DNA of 64,000 bases from Mesorhabditis belari (taxonomy: Eukaryota > Nematoda > Chromadorea > Rhabditida > Rhabditidae). A program made the position numbers and the translations under genes. The notes beneath the pieces were generated by a model that had not been told where the DNA came from, made no database searches, and saw only the letters and a list, made by a program, of their open reading frames with translations. The first letter of the stretch is position 1. Each line of letters opens with the position of its first letter. Of this stretch, positions 46,701-58,290 are shown piece after piece. The stretch is from assembly GCA_958450365.1 (NCBI GenBank), contig CAUEEP010000759.1:1594501-1658500 (forward strand), given 5' to 3'.

Positions 46701-49700
46701 TTCTCATGGCGGGGGATTTTGTTTGATTGATGTTGATGAACACTAGATTTTTTTATTGAAATAGCTAGTGTGACATCCAGATCGACGTCTGGTTTATAAA
46801 CTAAACCAAATGCAATAGAAGAGATGCGTTTACATGGGAGGACAAAGTACAGCCGGGTATCGAAAAGTTTTGTTTTTCGAAAAAACCTATTTTTTTAATT
46901 GAAATAGCTAGTGTGACATCCAGATGGAGGTCTGGCTTAGAAACTAAACCAAATGCAATAGAAGGGATGCGTTTACATGGGAGGACAAAGTACAGCCGGA
47001 TGACGAAAAGTTTTGATTTTCGAAAAAGCCTATTTTTTTAATTGAAAAACATAGTGTGACATCCAGATTGAAGTCTGGCTTAGAAACTAAACCAAATGCG
47101 CCAAAAGGGATGCGTTTACGAGGACGAACTCGAAACTCACCGTTTCGTTCGTTTCTTCCAAATTTTACTGTTCACTCTTGCCTTGTAGTTGGCGGTGAGA
47201 AAAGATTCCTGAAGAAATTCGAAACCAAACCTTTGAAAATTCAAACCTGTGGCGTCGGTGTCGAGGCGTCCAAATAAAAAAACGGATCAAAAAGCCGCGA
47301 TTCCATTCGGAGAGTCACCGAAACGCGCACCGAGTTCCCCACGTTTTCCTAGATTCAAATTCGATCTAGAGTCAATCAAAACGAATTTCTGTGTGATCTG
47401 GAACGCACACAACAACTTCCAAGTCCTTAGACTAGAAAAAAATGGACTTAAATGAAATTGATATTCTTGAATTGAGAATGCCGGAGAATTTGAGTAATCC
47501 TTTGAGATTTTACCTTAAAAATAGTTGCATTGCAAAAGCTGGAATGCACAATGATTGTAGAAAGCTTTTTTGAGTTGAAAATTTTAGATTGGAAATCAGT
47601 CCAGGTCCAGGCCACAACCCAAGAAACCCAAGAAAATAGCAAAGACTTTAAAGACTTATAACTTTGCTTAGAGATTCTATTATTCTTAACTTTTAATATC
47701 GTTTGAAAGAGGAGATTTCAGGCTTTCGAATGATACCAAAAAGAGCTTAATTCGATCAGCCAATCCCAAGAAAATGGCACTGGTTCAGTTGGCAATCGCT
47801 TCCAAAGCGCCAAAAGTTTCACTCGCGATTTTTCGTGATTCGCTAGCCCAATCAAGCTCTTTTTGGTATGATTCGAAAGCCTGAAATCTCCTCTTTCAAA
47901 TAATATCAAAAGATAACAGTAATATAATCTCTAAGCAAAGTTATAGGTCTTTAAAGTCAATCACTTCTTCAAGAAACCCAAGAAAATAGCAAAGACTTTA
48001 AAGACCTATAACTTTGCTTAGAGATTATATTACTGTTATCTTTTAATATCATTTGAAAGAGGAGATTTCAGGCTTTCGAATGATACCAAAAAGAGCTTGA
48101 TTGGGCCAGCCAATCCCAAGAAAATAGAGACTGAAAGAAGACTGAAAGTTTAGCGCTCCGGAAAAATTGCGTAATTGAACCAGTGCCATTTTCTTGGGAT
48201 TGGCTGACTCAATTAAACTTTTTTTAGTGTCATTCGAAAGCCTGAAATCTCTTCTACAAAACTAAGCTATTTCTAAGTTGTTTAAACCAAAATCCACCAT
48301 TATATATTCGGAAACGTGTGCCCGGTCAGCGTGTGTCATCTCGTGAGAAAGTCCCCGTTGCATTAGCATCATTTTGCCGAAAATGTTAGCGATCAAATGG
48401 GATTCTCAGGGAAAACTCACTCTCCTCAACTCTTGAACCGTTCGTTTTTTCCTTTGGCTCTTTCCCCGGATTGATCGAAATTGAGAATTTCGCGTTCACG
48501 TCAATCTAAAGATTTTGGATACGTTGAAAGTTTCATTTTTAAAAATCTAACTTTAGGATATTGTTACATGCATTCCAGATTGGAGATTAGTTTATTTAAA
48601 CCCTAGGATTTGCATATCAGTTTTCAAGGAAATCAGCCAAACTCCAATCGACACGGCAGTTGAACTGGAAGGGCTGCCAGCTTGCCTCCTGGCCGCTCAA
48701 GCTGTTCTGTGACTTCCAGATAACGGGAAAAACCATTGAATTGCTAGGATTGACATGCGAAATTTTAAGAAAATTGGTTGAGACGGTTTTTGCGGGTAGG
48801 ACTGGTCGTTTTTAAGCGATTTTCTAGAGATAATGAAGTTAATGAAAAGCTTTTTATGCAATCTGGAAAGCACAGAAAATTTTGAGATATTCAGAAAAGC
48901 AATATTAGCCTAAGTAATCATAGCCGAGTGGTTAGCGAGCTCGGCTCCCAGTCAGAGGGTCTGGGTTCGATCCCCGGAGCCGTAAATGGGTTTCATTTTT
49001 AGAAATCTAACTTTAGGATATTGTAACGTGCCTTCCAGCTCGGGGGGAGATTCATTTAAACCCTAGGATTTACATATCAGTTTTCATGGAAATCAGCCAA
49101 ACTCTAATCGACACGGCAGTTGAACTGGAATGGCTGCCAGCTTGCCTCCTGGTCGCTCAAGCTGTTCTGTGACTTCCAGATAACAGGAAAAATCATTGAA
49201 TTGCTGGGATTGATACTCCACAGTACTCGAATTCACCTGGTTCACCGGCCCATCCACATAGTACAACTCGACAGCGACATAATTTGCCGGATCGGGCACA
49301 TTCTCATCGGGATATGCTTCTGAGTCGATCTCCTCGTCAGAGCAGAGCTAAAGTGGTACAGAATGATTTAAAAAGTACAAAGTGACTGATTCCAATCAAG
49401 CCCCATCAAGTCCCCTCAAAAATCTCAGCCAATTCGCGAAATCATCAGTCAGCTTTTCTTTATTTAGCCGAACTGGACGTCACCGGTGATGCTAGATGGG
49501 ATCAAGAGTTGAATTAATGGCTATTTTTTCAAGTATTTTTTGAGTTTTGAGTTCTCTCAAAAATCTCGGGGATTGTTGAAGATATTGAGTTGGTTTTTGT
49601 TTATTTGGCTGATCTGGATGTCACTAGAGCTGGATGTCGTTTAATCTGATGGATTAGACTTGTAGTTAAAAATTCAATACCCCTCCTGTTGTTCCATGGA

Positions 49701-50094
49701 TTTTGAGACTCCACTGAAATGAAACATGATCGTAAACAGTTGCGAATTTGGGAGAAACATGCAAAATGACTGAATCGTCAACGGAAATCGTGCGCAGAGA
49801 GATCTGAAATAGAGATTTGCATTGAAAGGAGTACTGTAAACAGACTTAAACTCGGTATACTGTAGCCTGTAAAATGATACCAAAAAATCAACTATAACAT
49901 GGTACTTAAACAAGTGAATTAGGTCTCGTGCCTTCCAGATAAGACTTCTCTAAAGTTTTAGCCCCGGCTCAATCACCCAACTGCCTTTTTTTTTCTTTCG
50001 GAGAAGAATTTACCTTAACCGGCCAAACATAGTTGAAGCTGATGAACTGTGGACCGGTGATCGCCGAGGAAAGAGGTTCACGGGAATCAGGCAT
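43709..50094 (-). CDS. MATH/BTB-type protein, multi-exon
   Basis: Exons read by eye: 50020-50094 (MPDSREPLSS...FNYVWP), 49681-49803 (SVDDSVILHV, FQWSLKIHG), 49237-49347 (YVAVELYYVDGP), 48304-48505 (VNAKFSISI, probably split by a 38-bp intron), about 46621-46730 (HEKVDYEERFRMVMDAEEQP), 46331-46427, about 46191-46272, 45390-45505 (acidic), 45108-45164 (LLANMYFNKMVLPHMEYVE), 44515-44605 (DFLIDAELNDLPVLKRACER), about 44375-44465 (KKDLATSLILDLLFM), 44279-44336 and 43709-43810 (ends RLRVTSF-stop). The 49.8-48.4 kb exons resemble a MATH (TRAF-like) domain; the 45.1-44.5 kb exons match the C-terminal half of a BTB fold followed by a BACK-like helical part. Such proteins are usually Cullin-3 substrate adaptors. 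The first half of the BTB was not clearly found, and the 48.3/46.7 kb junction phase is unresolved. The introns carry the motif array and plus-strand tRNA-like units. Confidence 0.65.
44636..45060 (+). repeat. Three-copy tandem repeat, 141-bp unit, in a MATH/BTB intron
   Basis: Units share AAAAAAGAAATGGCTGATCT and TTTAAAGTACAGATT and carry motifs at L44658, L44799 and L44940. The long minus-strand open frame through 44270-44980 reads these repeats in addition to real exons and is not itself a gene. Confidence 0.8.
45717..45789 (+). tRNA. tRNA-like Pol III unit in a MATH/BTB intron
   Basis: A box TGGCCGAGTGG (45724-45734), B box GGTTCGATCCC (45767-45777) with a fully paired T stem (CCGGG/CCCGG). 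Motif L45666 is 58 bp upstream, T-runs follow (CTTTTGTTTTTC). Acceptor strands GTAATCA and AGCCGTT do not pair. R45847 faces it from the 3' side. Opposite strand to the host gene. Confidence 0.65.
46740..47110 (-). repeat. Three-copy tandem repeat, 143-bp unit
   Basis: Units share AGTGTGACATCCAGAT, TAGAAACTAAACCAAATGC and GGGATGCGTTTACATGGGAG; motif anchors R46780, R46923 and R47066 are exactly 143 bp apart. They lie in a MATH/BTB intron. Confidence 0.8.
47637..48260. mobile_element. Two tandem copies of a foldback element
   Basis: Arms contain AAAGACTTTAAAGACCTATA, AACTTTGCTTAGAGATTATA and GAGGAGATTTCAGGCTTTCG and occur in direct and inverted orientation (47637-47775 against 47837-47970, then 47975-48130 against 48170-48260). 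No coding capacity. Both lie in a MATH/BTB intron. Confidence 0.65.
48914..48984 (+). tRNA. tRNA-like Pol III unit in a MATH/BTB intron
   Basis: A box TAGCCGAGTGG (48921-48931), B box GGTTCGATCCC (48964-48974), motif L48863 at 58 bp. Flanks for several hundred bases are copies of the 45.7, 50.3 and 51.7 kb units. Confidence 0.6.
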
Positions 50095-50096
50095 GT

Positions 50097-50111
50097 CTGA
50101 AAAATAGTTTT
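50097..50111 (-). promoter_or_regulatory. Splice acceptor two bases before the MATH/BTB ATG
   Basis: The minus strand reads AACTATTTTTCAG-AC-ATG. An acceptor this close to the ATG suggests trans-splicing and supports the start at 50094. Confidence 0.55.
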
Positions 50112-50284
50112 TACAACATTTTACAAGTTAAAACTAGTGAAAACAAGCGTTTCTCTAGAAAATTTACAGGACTGGGCCTCTTTGGGCCACTTTTTCGGGA
50201 TAAACGACATCAATAAATCTTTTTTCATAAGATCTGGAATACACAGGAAATTTTAAGCGACTCAAAAAAGAAATATTAGCATAA

Positions 50285-50355
50285 GTAATCATAGCCGAGT
50301 GGTTAGCGAGCTCGACTCCAAGTCTGAGGGTCTGGGTTCGATCCCCGGAGCCGTA
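50285..50355 (+). tRNA. tRNA-like Pol III unit just upstream of the MATH/BTB gene
   Basis: A box TAGCCGAGTGG (50292-50302), B box GGTTCGATCCC (50335-50345), motif L50234 (CTGGAATACACAG) at 58 bp, inward motif R50409. Near-identical to the 45.7 kb unit over more than 200 bp. Confidence 0.6.
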
Positions 50356-50756
50356 AATGGGTTTCATTTTTAGAAATCTAGCTTTAGGATATTGTAACGT
50401 GCCTTCCAGATCGGAGGAGAATTTATTTAAACCCTAGGATTTACATATAAGTTTTCAAGGAAATCATCCAAACTCTAATCGACACGAAGGCAGTTGAATT
50501 GGAATGACTGCCATCTTGCCTCCTGGAATCCCAAGCTGTTCTGTGACTTCCAGATAACAGGAAAAACCATTCAATTGTTGGGATTGATATGCGAAATTTT
50601 AAGAAAACTGGTTGAGACGCTTTTGGCAGAGAAAAATTTTGGGACTGACCGTTTTTAAGCGATTTCCTGGGGATAATGAAGTTAATGAAAAGCTTTTTAT
50701 CCGATCTGGAACGCACAAAAATTTTTGAGATATTCAGAAAAGAAATATTAGCAATT

Positions 50757-50830
50757 GTACCGGTGGCCGAGTGGTTAGCGAGCTCGGCTCCAAGTCTGAG
50801 GGTCCGGGTTCGATCCCCGGAGCGCGCAAA
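50757..50830 (+). tRNA. tRNA-like Pol III unit with motif at 58 bp
   Basis: A box TGGCCGAGTGG (50764-50774), B box GGTTCGATCCC (50807-50817), paired T stem, motif L50706 at 58 bp, strong T-runs right after the body (ACTTTTGTTTTTTATTTTTT). Acceptor strands do not pair. Confidence 0.65.
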
Positions 50831-51699
50831 ACTTTTGTTTTTTATTTTTTTTCAATGAAATCATCTTAAAACTCTTTGCAGACAATATAAAATGAGATAT
50901 TTTTGTCGCTTTTCCATTTTTCTAGCAAAAAAAACACCTTATCGATCATTGAAATCTGTGAAAAATAGGAAAATTTCGAAAGCTTCAAAAAAATATTTTT
51001 TTGAGAGAATTAAATAGCATGCCTTCCAGGATTTCATTTGGAAATCGAAAATTCGAAAAAACTTTTATAGATGTCGTTATTTTTGCGCAAACTCTTTTCC
51101 CTGCTTTTCTGTGCTCTAACAAAGATCGGTTACGCGTTCGCAAATAGAGAAAAATGTGGGAAAGGGAGGGATTTTTAAAAGAAAAGAAGAAAAACAAAAG
51201 AAAAATAGGATTCTCGTCGAAATTTTTCGATTGTTTTCACATTTTTCTAACGACTTTAGTGTGAAAATGGAAGAATTTGATGGAAAGTTTTAGGTAAATG
51301 GGCTTCATTTTTAGAAATCTAACTTCAGGATATTGGTACATGCCCTCCAGCTTGGAGATTCGTTCATTTAAACCCTAGGATTTGCATATAAGTTTTCAAG
51401 GAAATCAGCCAAACTCTAATCGACACGAAGGCAGTTGAATTGGAATGGCTGCCAGCTTGCCTCCTTGCCATCCCAAGCTGTTCTGTGACTTCCAGATAAC
51501 AGGAAAAACCATTCAATTGTTGGGATTGACATGCGAAATTTCAAGAAAACTGATTGAGACGGTTTTTGGCAGAGAAAAATTTTGGGACTGGTCGTTTTTA
51601 AGCCATTTTCTAGAGATAATGAAGTTAATGCAAAGGTTTTTATGCGATCTGGAAAGCACAGTAAATTTTAAGATATTCAGAAAAGAAATATTGGCAATT

Positions 51700-51771
51700 G
51701 TACCGGTGGCCGAGTGGTTAGCGAGCTCGGCTCCAAGTCTGAGGGTCCGAGTTCGATCCCCGAAGCCGCTT
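51700..51771 (+). tRNA. tRNA-like Pol III unit with motif at 58 bp
   Basis: A box TGGCCGAGTGG (51707-51717), B box AGTTCGATCCC (51750-51760), motif L51649 (CTGGAAAGCACAG) at 58 bp, T-runs after the body. The B box carries G-to-A at its first base. Confidence 0.6.
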
Positions 51772-52669
51772 TTGCTTTTTTGTTTTTTGATTTTTTAAGG
51801 CTTAAAAGTGAAAAAGTCAATAAAACATGGGAAATCAATGTAAAAATTTTGAAGGTTTAATGAATTTTCGGCCAGCAGACTCATCAAAAACGAAAAGCAA
51901 CGAGATGAGACGCTTTTTTTTAATTTTCGAAAGAAAACATCAAATTTTTTTTGCAAATTCCATCTATCTGGAAGGCAGAAAAGCGAATGAAAACGCTTAA
52001 ATCGATAAATTTCGAATTTATTGAAAGGCACTCTTAAATGCAAATTTTGGCCTCGATAAGCTGATTATTTCGATTGATCAGATCGAGCATTTTGCGGGAA
52101 ACTCAAATTTGGAGTGCACAAGAGCCGCAAGCAATGGATTGGTCAGTAAAAATGGGAAAGAAAAATTTCAGTTGGTTGTAGTTGGGTAACTGAACCAAGT
52201 AAAAAACACAAAAATCAAAAACTGGTTTTAGTGTGATTTTAGTGCGCCAATTTATTATGTGACTTCCAACTAAGCGAAATATAAAATAACACCAGAATTG
52301 AGCTCATTTAACAATGTTTTTACAGTGATTGAACCGACCGAGCTAAAAACTTTTTTTTTTTTGATGAAAATCAAAAATCCGATTTCACCAATTTTTATTG
52401 TGCTTTCCAGCTTGGCGAGCAAGAAAATTTCCATCAAAATCGGCGCATTCGAAAAGTCGGTAGCGCGTTGATAAGCTTTCGCGCGCATTTACTCCAGCCT
52501 GTAATCGATTTTCTGATTTTGTTTTAATTTTTGGAAATACTGGAAGTCATCCATTAAAAATCAATCAAAAGAATCCTCACTTTCCAATCATTTTCACTCT
52601 TCGAAAATGAGTATTTATTTTTTTCATGCATCCACCCGAGAAATCGATAAATTTTGGATTTTCGTGAAA

Positions 52670-53330
52670 AGCTGAAAATTCCAATTTTCCCCGGATTATC
52701 CCGGCTTTCGAGAGCCAATCGATTTGAGTTAAATGGAGATTTGCGACAAAAGGATTACGGTAAAAGATACTCAGCCAACGGCTTTAAATGCTAATTTCGA
52801 GAGAATCCCAACTGATTACCAGTTTTTATTTTGTTTTTTTCAATTCAACTCCAATAGATTTCATTTCTGTGCGCTCCAGGATTTTTAAAAATCATCATGA
52901 AATTCTTTTGGCAGAAATTGGGAGCGAAATCAAGCGATGAACTTGATTCGCAGAACCAACTCTGCCAAATTGGCTGAATTTTCAATTCCAACTGCTTCAT
53001 TTCGTGCTGTGCCATCCAGGATTTCTAAAAAACATCATGAAATTCTTTTGGCAGAATTTGAGAGCGAAATCAAGCGATGAACTTGATTCGCAGAACCAAC
53101 TCTGCCAAATTGGCTGAATTTTCTATTCCAACAGCTTCATTTCGTGCTGTGCGCTCCATAACTAACATCTATCAAGATTCTAGATCAACAACTCTACTCT
53201 ATCGCTGTCTAAGCAGCTCGATTCAATTCAACTCCCCACCCAAGTTTCCCTATTTCATCAACCAATCAAATCAAATCAAATTTCTAAAAAACATCATGAA
53301 ATTCCTTTTGGCATTCTCAAGCCACCTTTA
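52670..53330. repeat. Left copy of a ~650-bp direct duplication
   Basis: Shares GGATTATCCCGGCTTTCGAG, GATACTCAGCCAACGGCTTT,
GAACTTGATTCGCAGAACC and CTATCGCTGTCTAAGCAGCT with 57530-58290. Contains two 140-bp units (R52879, R53019); the right copy has three. Short in-frame reads in the two copies are alike only because the DNA is duplicated. Confidence 0.8.
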
Positions 53331-54218
53331 AACCCTAGGGAGTTCTAGATCATTTTAATCGCTTGTTTTTTTCTTTCATCATCTTTCATTTTTTGTTAAC
53401 CATTGATAATAAATTTATTTTTAGGAATGGTCGAAAGGAAAAGCAAAAACAAAAGCGCAAAGTGATCAATTGAAAGTGATGATGAGCCCGAAATAGAATC
53501 AAAGAAAGTAAAAGAAGAAAAACTTTATTAAAAAACTTCAGGTTTATTTTATTTTGTTTCAAAGCAAATTTTTTTAAGAAAAAAACCTTTTCACGTTTTT
53601 CTTGTTCTGCACAAATGGTATTCAAAGGAACGCCGAGCTAAACGATTCAAAACGATTCAAAAGGAGTTGAAGGAGTGAAAAGGTTTCAACTTTTTTGTTT
53701 TGCGTTTGTGTTTCTTTTTTTTAGACTCAAGAATGCAAGAAGTCAAATCCTCGTAGAGTTCGATCATGTTCAAGCTGGGAAAGCTGTTGCGCTGTTCAAG
53801 CTGGGAAAGCTATTGTGCTGTTCAAGCTGGGAAAGCTGTTGTGCTGTTCAAGCTGGGAAAGCTATTGCGTGCCGCTGTGCCGACAATTGAAGCAAGTCGA
53901 AAATCACATTGCTAATCGTCGTCAAGGCTTAACACAAAACAAACGCCTCTAGGTGAGTTTAAACTTTTTGTTTCTTATTTTTTGATTTACAGGGCCAAGT
54001 GGAATGAAATTGATTGATGAATTGATGACATTGATTGATGACAATTGATGATGTTTTGGAAAATACCCAAGCGCTTGGTAAAATTGGCGACGGAATCGAT
54101 ACTTTGGTTTGTTGTTGTTGCAAGCTTAAACTTTTTTCTATCTAGTTTCTTGTTGACCATGCGTACACCTCGAAAAGCTCTTTGACTCTGATGAAATCGA
54201 TGGCCAATTGTTTCAAAT
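53331..54218. other. Unassigned sequence with a short coding-like repeat
   Basis: Holds four to five copies of GTTCAAGCTGGGAAAGCTAT at 53766-53870 and no recognisable gene. The stretch 54140-54218 is a copy of 56765-56825. Confidence 0.45.
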
Positions 54219-54397
54219 TATCGTATTTTCTGTAATAGTGCAGGCTATAATAGTAGTGTAGTCTGTAATAGTAATGCAGTCTGTAATAGTAGTGCAGGCA
54301 GGAGGGCTGTTGAAAAAATATTAGTCCAGCCTGCTAAAATTTGCTCTGTTGTTGTTTACTTTGACTTTCTTTGTTTTAAAAGCACACTGGTACAGTA

Positions 54398-54617
54398 CTG
54401 GACAATGAAATATCATATTTGAAAAACAATCGTCACTTTCGCGCGTCTGTAACTTCCTTGTCTTTGAGTTTAAACTATTAGTGTTATGCATTTTCTGAAA
54501 GCTCTTTTCAAGGGCTACACAATGGTAATATTAATATTTAGAAATACGGTAAAGACAAGGGAGTTACAGACGCGCGAAAGTGACGATCGTTTTTCAAATA
54601 TGATATTTCATTGTTCA
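54398..54617. mobile_element. Palindromic MITE nested in the pogo-like element
   Basis: GAAATATCATATTTGAAAAA and CGTCACTTTCGCGCGTCTGT on the left are repeated as inverted copies on the right. About 220 bp with no coding capacity. Confidence 0.7.
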
Positions 54618-55072
54618 GTAGTGTAGCTAAATGAGATGCTATTATGAGAAGGGACTATTTATTTAGTACTGACTAATATATTATGACTATTTAGTACTAA
54701 CTAACATATTGTGCTTGCAATTAACTTTCTTGACATATTGCTACTACTTTCTTTTCGTACTTTTGGCACTTCTACTTTCTTTTAGTACTTTACCCGCCGC
54801 ACATTTAAGCACTTGACTAAACAAAGGCTAAAACTATGCCTTTCTTAGTTTAGCTTAGCCTTTATCTACTATAATTTAATTTAAGAGTATAATTTAAACA
54901 TTTGCCGTTTGCCCATAAACAATTTGCCCATAAAATCATTCTACTTGCACTAAAATTGACATATTTTTATGATGGAAAAAGATGCGGTGGCTATAACCCA
55001 CTTCTTTTATTACTTTATTGATTTATTGATTTACGAGCATTTTCTTATTCTTTTCAAAGTTTGATTTTTTAG

Positions 55073-56140
55073 AAATGGAACTAGTCGGCGATTCCGACAA
55101 ACAATGGCAACAAAAGCAACAATGGGACAACAAAAGCAACAAAGGCAACAATTTTGTACAAAGCAATATTCGAAAAGGATATTGATATATTAATTGCTCG
55201 GGATGCTCGAGATTGGAACGCTCAATGCAAAGAGGATTTTCTCGTGCCTGAAGATGAAATAAACTTAGGTGCAAATGAAACCGACATTGCTGACAACATA
55301 TTGGCAACTGGCGAAGAGGAGCCTGATGAGGAACCTTCTCGAAAACGCAAAGTGACCCCATCCGAGATGGGCTCGAAGAAAAAACGCTATTTTTTGGCGT
55401 CGAGACCAAGCTTATGGTTGTCGCTTTTGCGGAAAAGACTGACAAAGCAGCCGCCGCTAGAAGATTCGGTGTTCATCGGCAAAATGTTCTCCCGTGGTGT
55501 AAGAGAAACAATTATCTTTGCCGATCTTTGCCTGCGACTAGACTGGGATATTTATTGATCAATCCAACAACCTTACGATTAACAAAAGAGGTGTGCGAGA
55601 GGTTTCCCTTCTCTCAACTGGACACAACAAGCTGAGGATATCAGTGATGCTGACAGCTCGGGATGATGGCTATAAGTGCAAGCTTTTTGTTTTGTTAAAT
55701 CGAGTCAGACCCGATCCGGCGTTTATCACAAAATTTCAAGGCAAGCTGGCGTTGAACTGGAGTGGTTCAATTTGGATGAGCGAGATATCGAAGGCCTACC
55801 TTCAGAAGATTATTGGAGCTCCGTTGTTTGGAAAGCGATTGCTCGTGTGGGACAATTGCTAAAAAGTGAGGTGACAAAGAAAAAGCTAAAGGAAATGAGC
55901 CTTAATTCGATTCTTGTACCTGGAGGATGCACCAAATACTTGGATGTTCCAAGCGCCAGATGTTGCCTGGAACGCTCCCTTTAAAGCAAAGCAAGCAGAT
56001 GGTCAACGGATCAAGGCCTCTCACGAAAGAAAGGAATCCCGCTCCACCACCGATGGAAATTGGCATAGGTTTGGAACGAGCTGCCGCGGGAAGCTTGGAA
56101 TGAGCTGCCGAAGCATTTGATTATTCACTCTTTCAAGATT
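55073..56140 (+). pseudogene. Decayed pogo/Tigger-like transposase
   Basis: The reading frame shifts several times. In order: acidic region EEEPDEEPSRKRKV (near 55315), a helix-turn-helix VVAFAEKTDKAAAARRFGVH (55414-55475), KLFVLLNRVRPDP and WSGSIWMSE (55678-55780), GAPLFGKRLLVWDNC (55818-55862, the first catalytic aspartate), and LVPGGCTKYL plus VAWNAPFKAK (55915-55990). The PGGCTKYLQ...D...NKPFK pattern is diagnostic of CENP-B/Tigger/jerky-type DDE transposases. With several frameshifts it cannot make the intact protein. Confidence 0.75.
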
Positions 56141-56542
56141 TGTGGAATTATTACAACCAACCAATGACGAAAATTCGATTCCGGTTCGATTCCGGAGGGA
56201 GCAAAACGTCTCTCGGATGCTCGAGCAGAACAAGCAACAAATGAAATCAATGATCATCTTGCTAATATTGTTTTGGATGATAATGGTTATGATAATGGTT
56301 ATGATAGTGATGTGTTTATTCATGTTTGTTAATTGTTTTACCCTGATACTCTTTGATTCTAAATAAATATGTAAAAACAATTCGATTCACTAGGAAGAAA
56401 GGGATGACATACGTACATGATATATTATTATTATTGCCTGGTAAAGATATGGCTCTAGTGACAAAAAAGGGAACTCTCTAATAGTAGTGCAAGCTGGAGG
56501 GAGGTTGAAAAAATGTGCGCACTACTATTACAGAAAATACGA

Positions 56543-57500
56543 TAACTAATTTTCTCCTATTTAGTCTGTCAATGGTGATCCTGCTAATACCTTGAGAAGC
56601 ACTTTGACGAAAGCTTTGATGGCTAGTTGTTTGGAATTGAGTTCTTATTATACTTATATCTAGATGGAATCGGCTACAACTTCTATTTGTTTTGAATCAC
56701 GGCTGCAAAACGAAGTATGTGTTGCAATCATTTGCCGATAAGATGAAGAGCTCTTTGACTTCGTCGAAGAGCGTATACCTCGAAGAGCTCTGACTCTGAT
56801 GAAATCGATGGTCAGTTGTTTCAAATTAGCTAATTTTCTTCTATTTAGCCTGTCAATGATGATCCTGCTAATACCTTGAGAAGCACTTCGACGAAATCTT
56901 TGATGGTTAGTTATTTGAAATCGAGCTTTGCTATTATACTTATATCTAGATGGAATGTCTACAACTTCTATTTGTTTTGAATCACGACTGAACATCACGA
57001 CATGGAGTATTTGTTGCAATCATTTGACGATAAGATGAAGAACCTTGGTTCACGTTTGCTTGGACTGAAAAATCGATTCGAGGTGCTTTTTTACTTTAAA
57101 ATTTTTTGTATTAAAAATTTTAGACTCTGCCGATCGAATCCGCAACAATTGAGGAAGGAATTTGAGTTGAATTCTTGCTTGATTCTTTGTTTATTTATGT
57201 TTGTATGTTAGTATTAAACTTTCCTGGAATCTCAATAGCCGGAAGCATAAGAAAATCGTATTTGAAAGGGATTGCTTGCGAAAAAAGCAAAAAGCAAAGT
57301 CAGGGCAAGCAGTGAAAAAGTTATACGAAAAAGTTTTAGTTCATCGGGTGTGCTCAGTCTCCCATTTAGAGGGTAAGCGGTTGAATTGCGCTACGCAAAA
57401 CAAGAGAAGTACCCGGTCAACCCCAATAGCTCGTCAAGTTTTTTGTTATGACCCAAAAAAAGTTAGTTAGTTATATAGTTATAAAAATCTTATACCCCCA
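56543..57500. other. Unassigned sequence with an internal ~200-bp duplication
   Basis: 56545-56690 and 56825-56975 are copies of each other (ATCCTGCTAATACCTTGAGA, TTATATCTAGATGGAAT, ACTTCTATTTGTTTTGAATC). No gene recognised; the short minus-strand reads are in repeats. Confidence 0.5.
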
Positions 57501-57529
57501 TTCAAAAATTTTTCATTTCAACCCTGAAA

Positions 57530-58290
57530 ATTCGGATTTTTTCCCCCCGGATTATCCCGGCTTTCGAGATCCAATCGGCTGCTCTATAAACAAAATTAAA
57601 TAGAGATTTGCGACAAAAAAGACTACGGTAAAAGATACTCAGCCAACGGCTTTAAATTTCGAGACCGATTACCGGTTTTTCTTTTGTTTGTTTTTTCAAT
57701 TTCAATAGATTTCATTCAATTGCAATAGATTTCATTTCTGTGCGCTCCAGGATTTCTAAAAATCATCATGAAATTCTTTTGGCAGAACTTGAGAGCGAAA
57801 TCAAGCGATGAACTTGATTCGCAGAACCAACTCTGCCAAATTGGCTGAATTTTCAATTCCAAATGCTTCATTTCCTGCTGTGCGCTCCAGAATTTCGAAA
57901 AAACATCATGAAATTATTTTGGCAGCAATTGGAAGCGAAATCAAGCGATGAACTTGATTCACAGAAACAACTCTGCTAAATCGGCTGAATTTTCTATTCC
58001 AACAGCTTCATTTCGTGCTGTGCGCTCCAGGATTTTTAAAAATCATCATGAAATTCTTTTGGCAGAACTTGGGAGCGAAATCAAGCGATGAACTTGATTC
58101 GCAGAACCAACTCTGCCAAATTGGCTGAATTTTCAATTCCAACAGCTTCATTTCGTGTTGTGCGCTCCATAACTAAGATCTATCAAAATTCTAGATCAAC
58201 AACTCTACTCTATCGCTGTCTAAGCAGCTCGATTCAATTCAACTCCCCACCCAAATTTCCCTATTTCATCTACAACCAATCAAATCGCTG
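57530..58290. repeat. Right copy of the ~650-bp direct duplication, one extra 140-bp unit
   Basis: Matches 52670-53330. Motif anchors R57750, R57890 and R58030 are exactly 140 bp apart, followed by a damaged motif at 58170 and an intact one at R58312 (step 142). Confidence 0.8.

Larger units (their letters stand above)
45880..51680 (+). repeat. Dispersed ~270-bp repeat family carrying motif and tRNA-like promoter segment
   Basis: Copies at about 45895-46160, 48600-48880, 49080-49215, 50445-50720 and 51390-51670 share GGCTGCCAGCTTGCCTCCT, GTTCTGTGACTTCCAGATAA and TGCGAAATTTTAAGAAAACT, ending in the L motif. Some copies continue into a tRNA-like body, others do not. Confidence 0.8.
54221..56542 (+). 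mobile_element. Pogo/Tigger-like DNA transposon with TA target duplication
   Basis: Inverted ends TCGTATTTTCTGTAATAGT at 54221 and (minus) at 56542, flanked by TA on each side. The interior carries a decayed transposase (55073-56140). A nested palindromic MITE lies at 54398-54617. A second copy of the host sequence without the element (56765-56960) shows the empty site. Confidence 0.75.
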
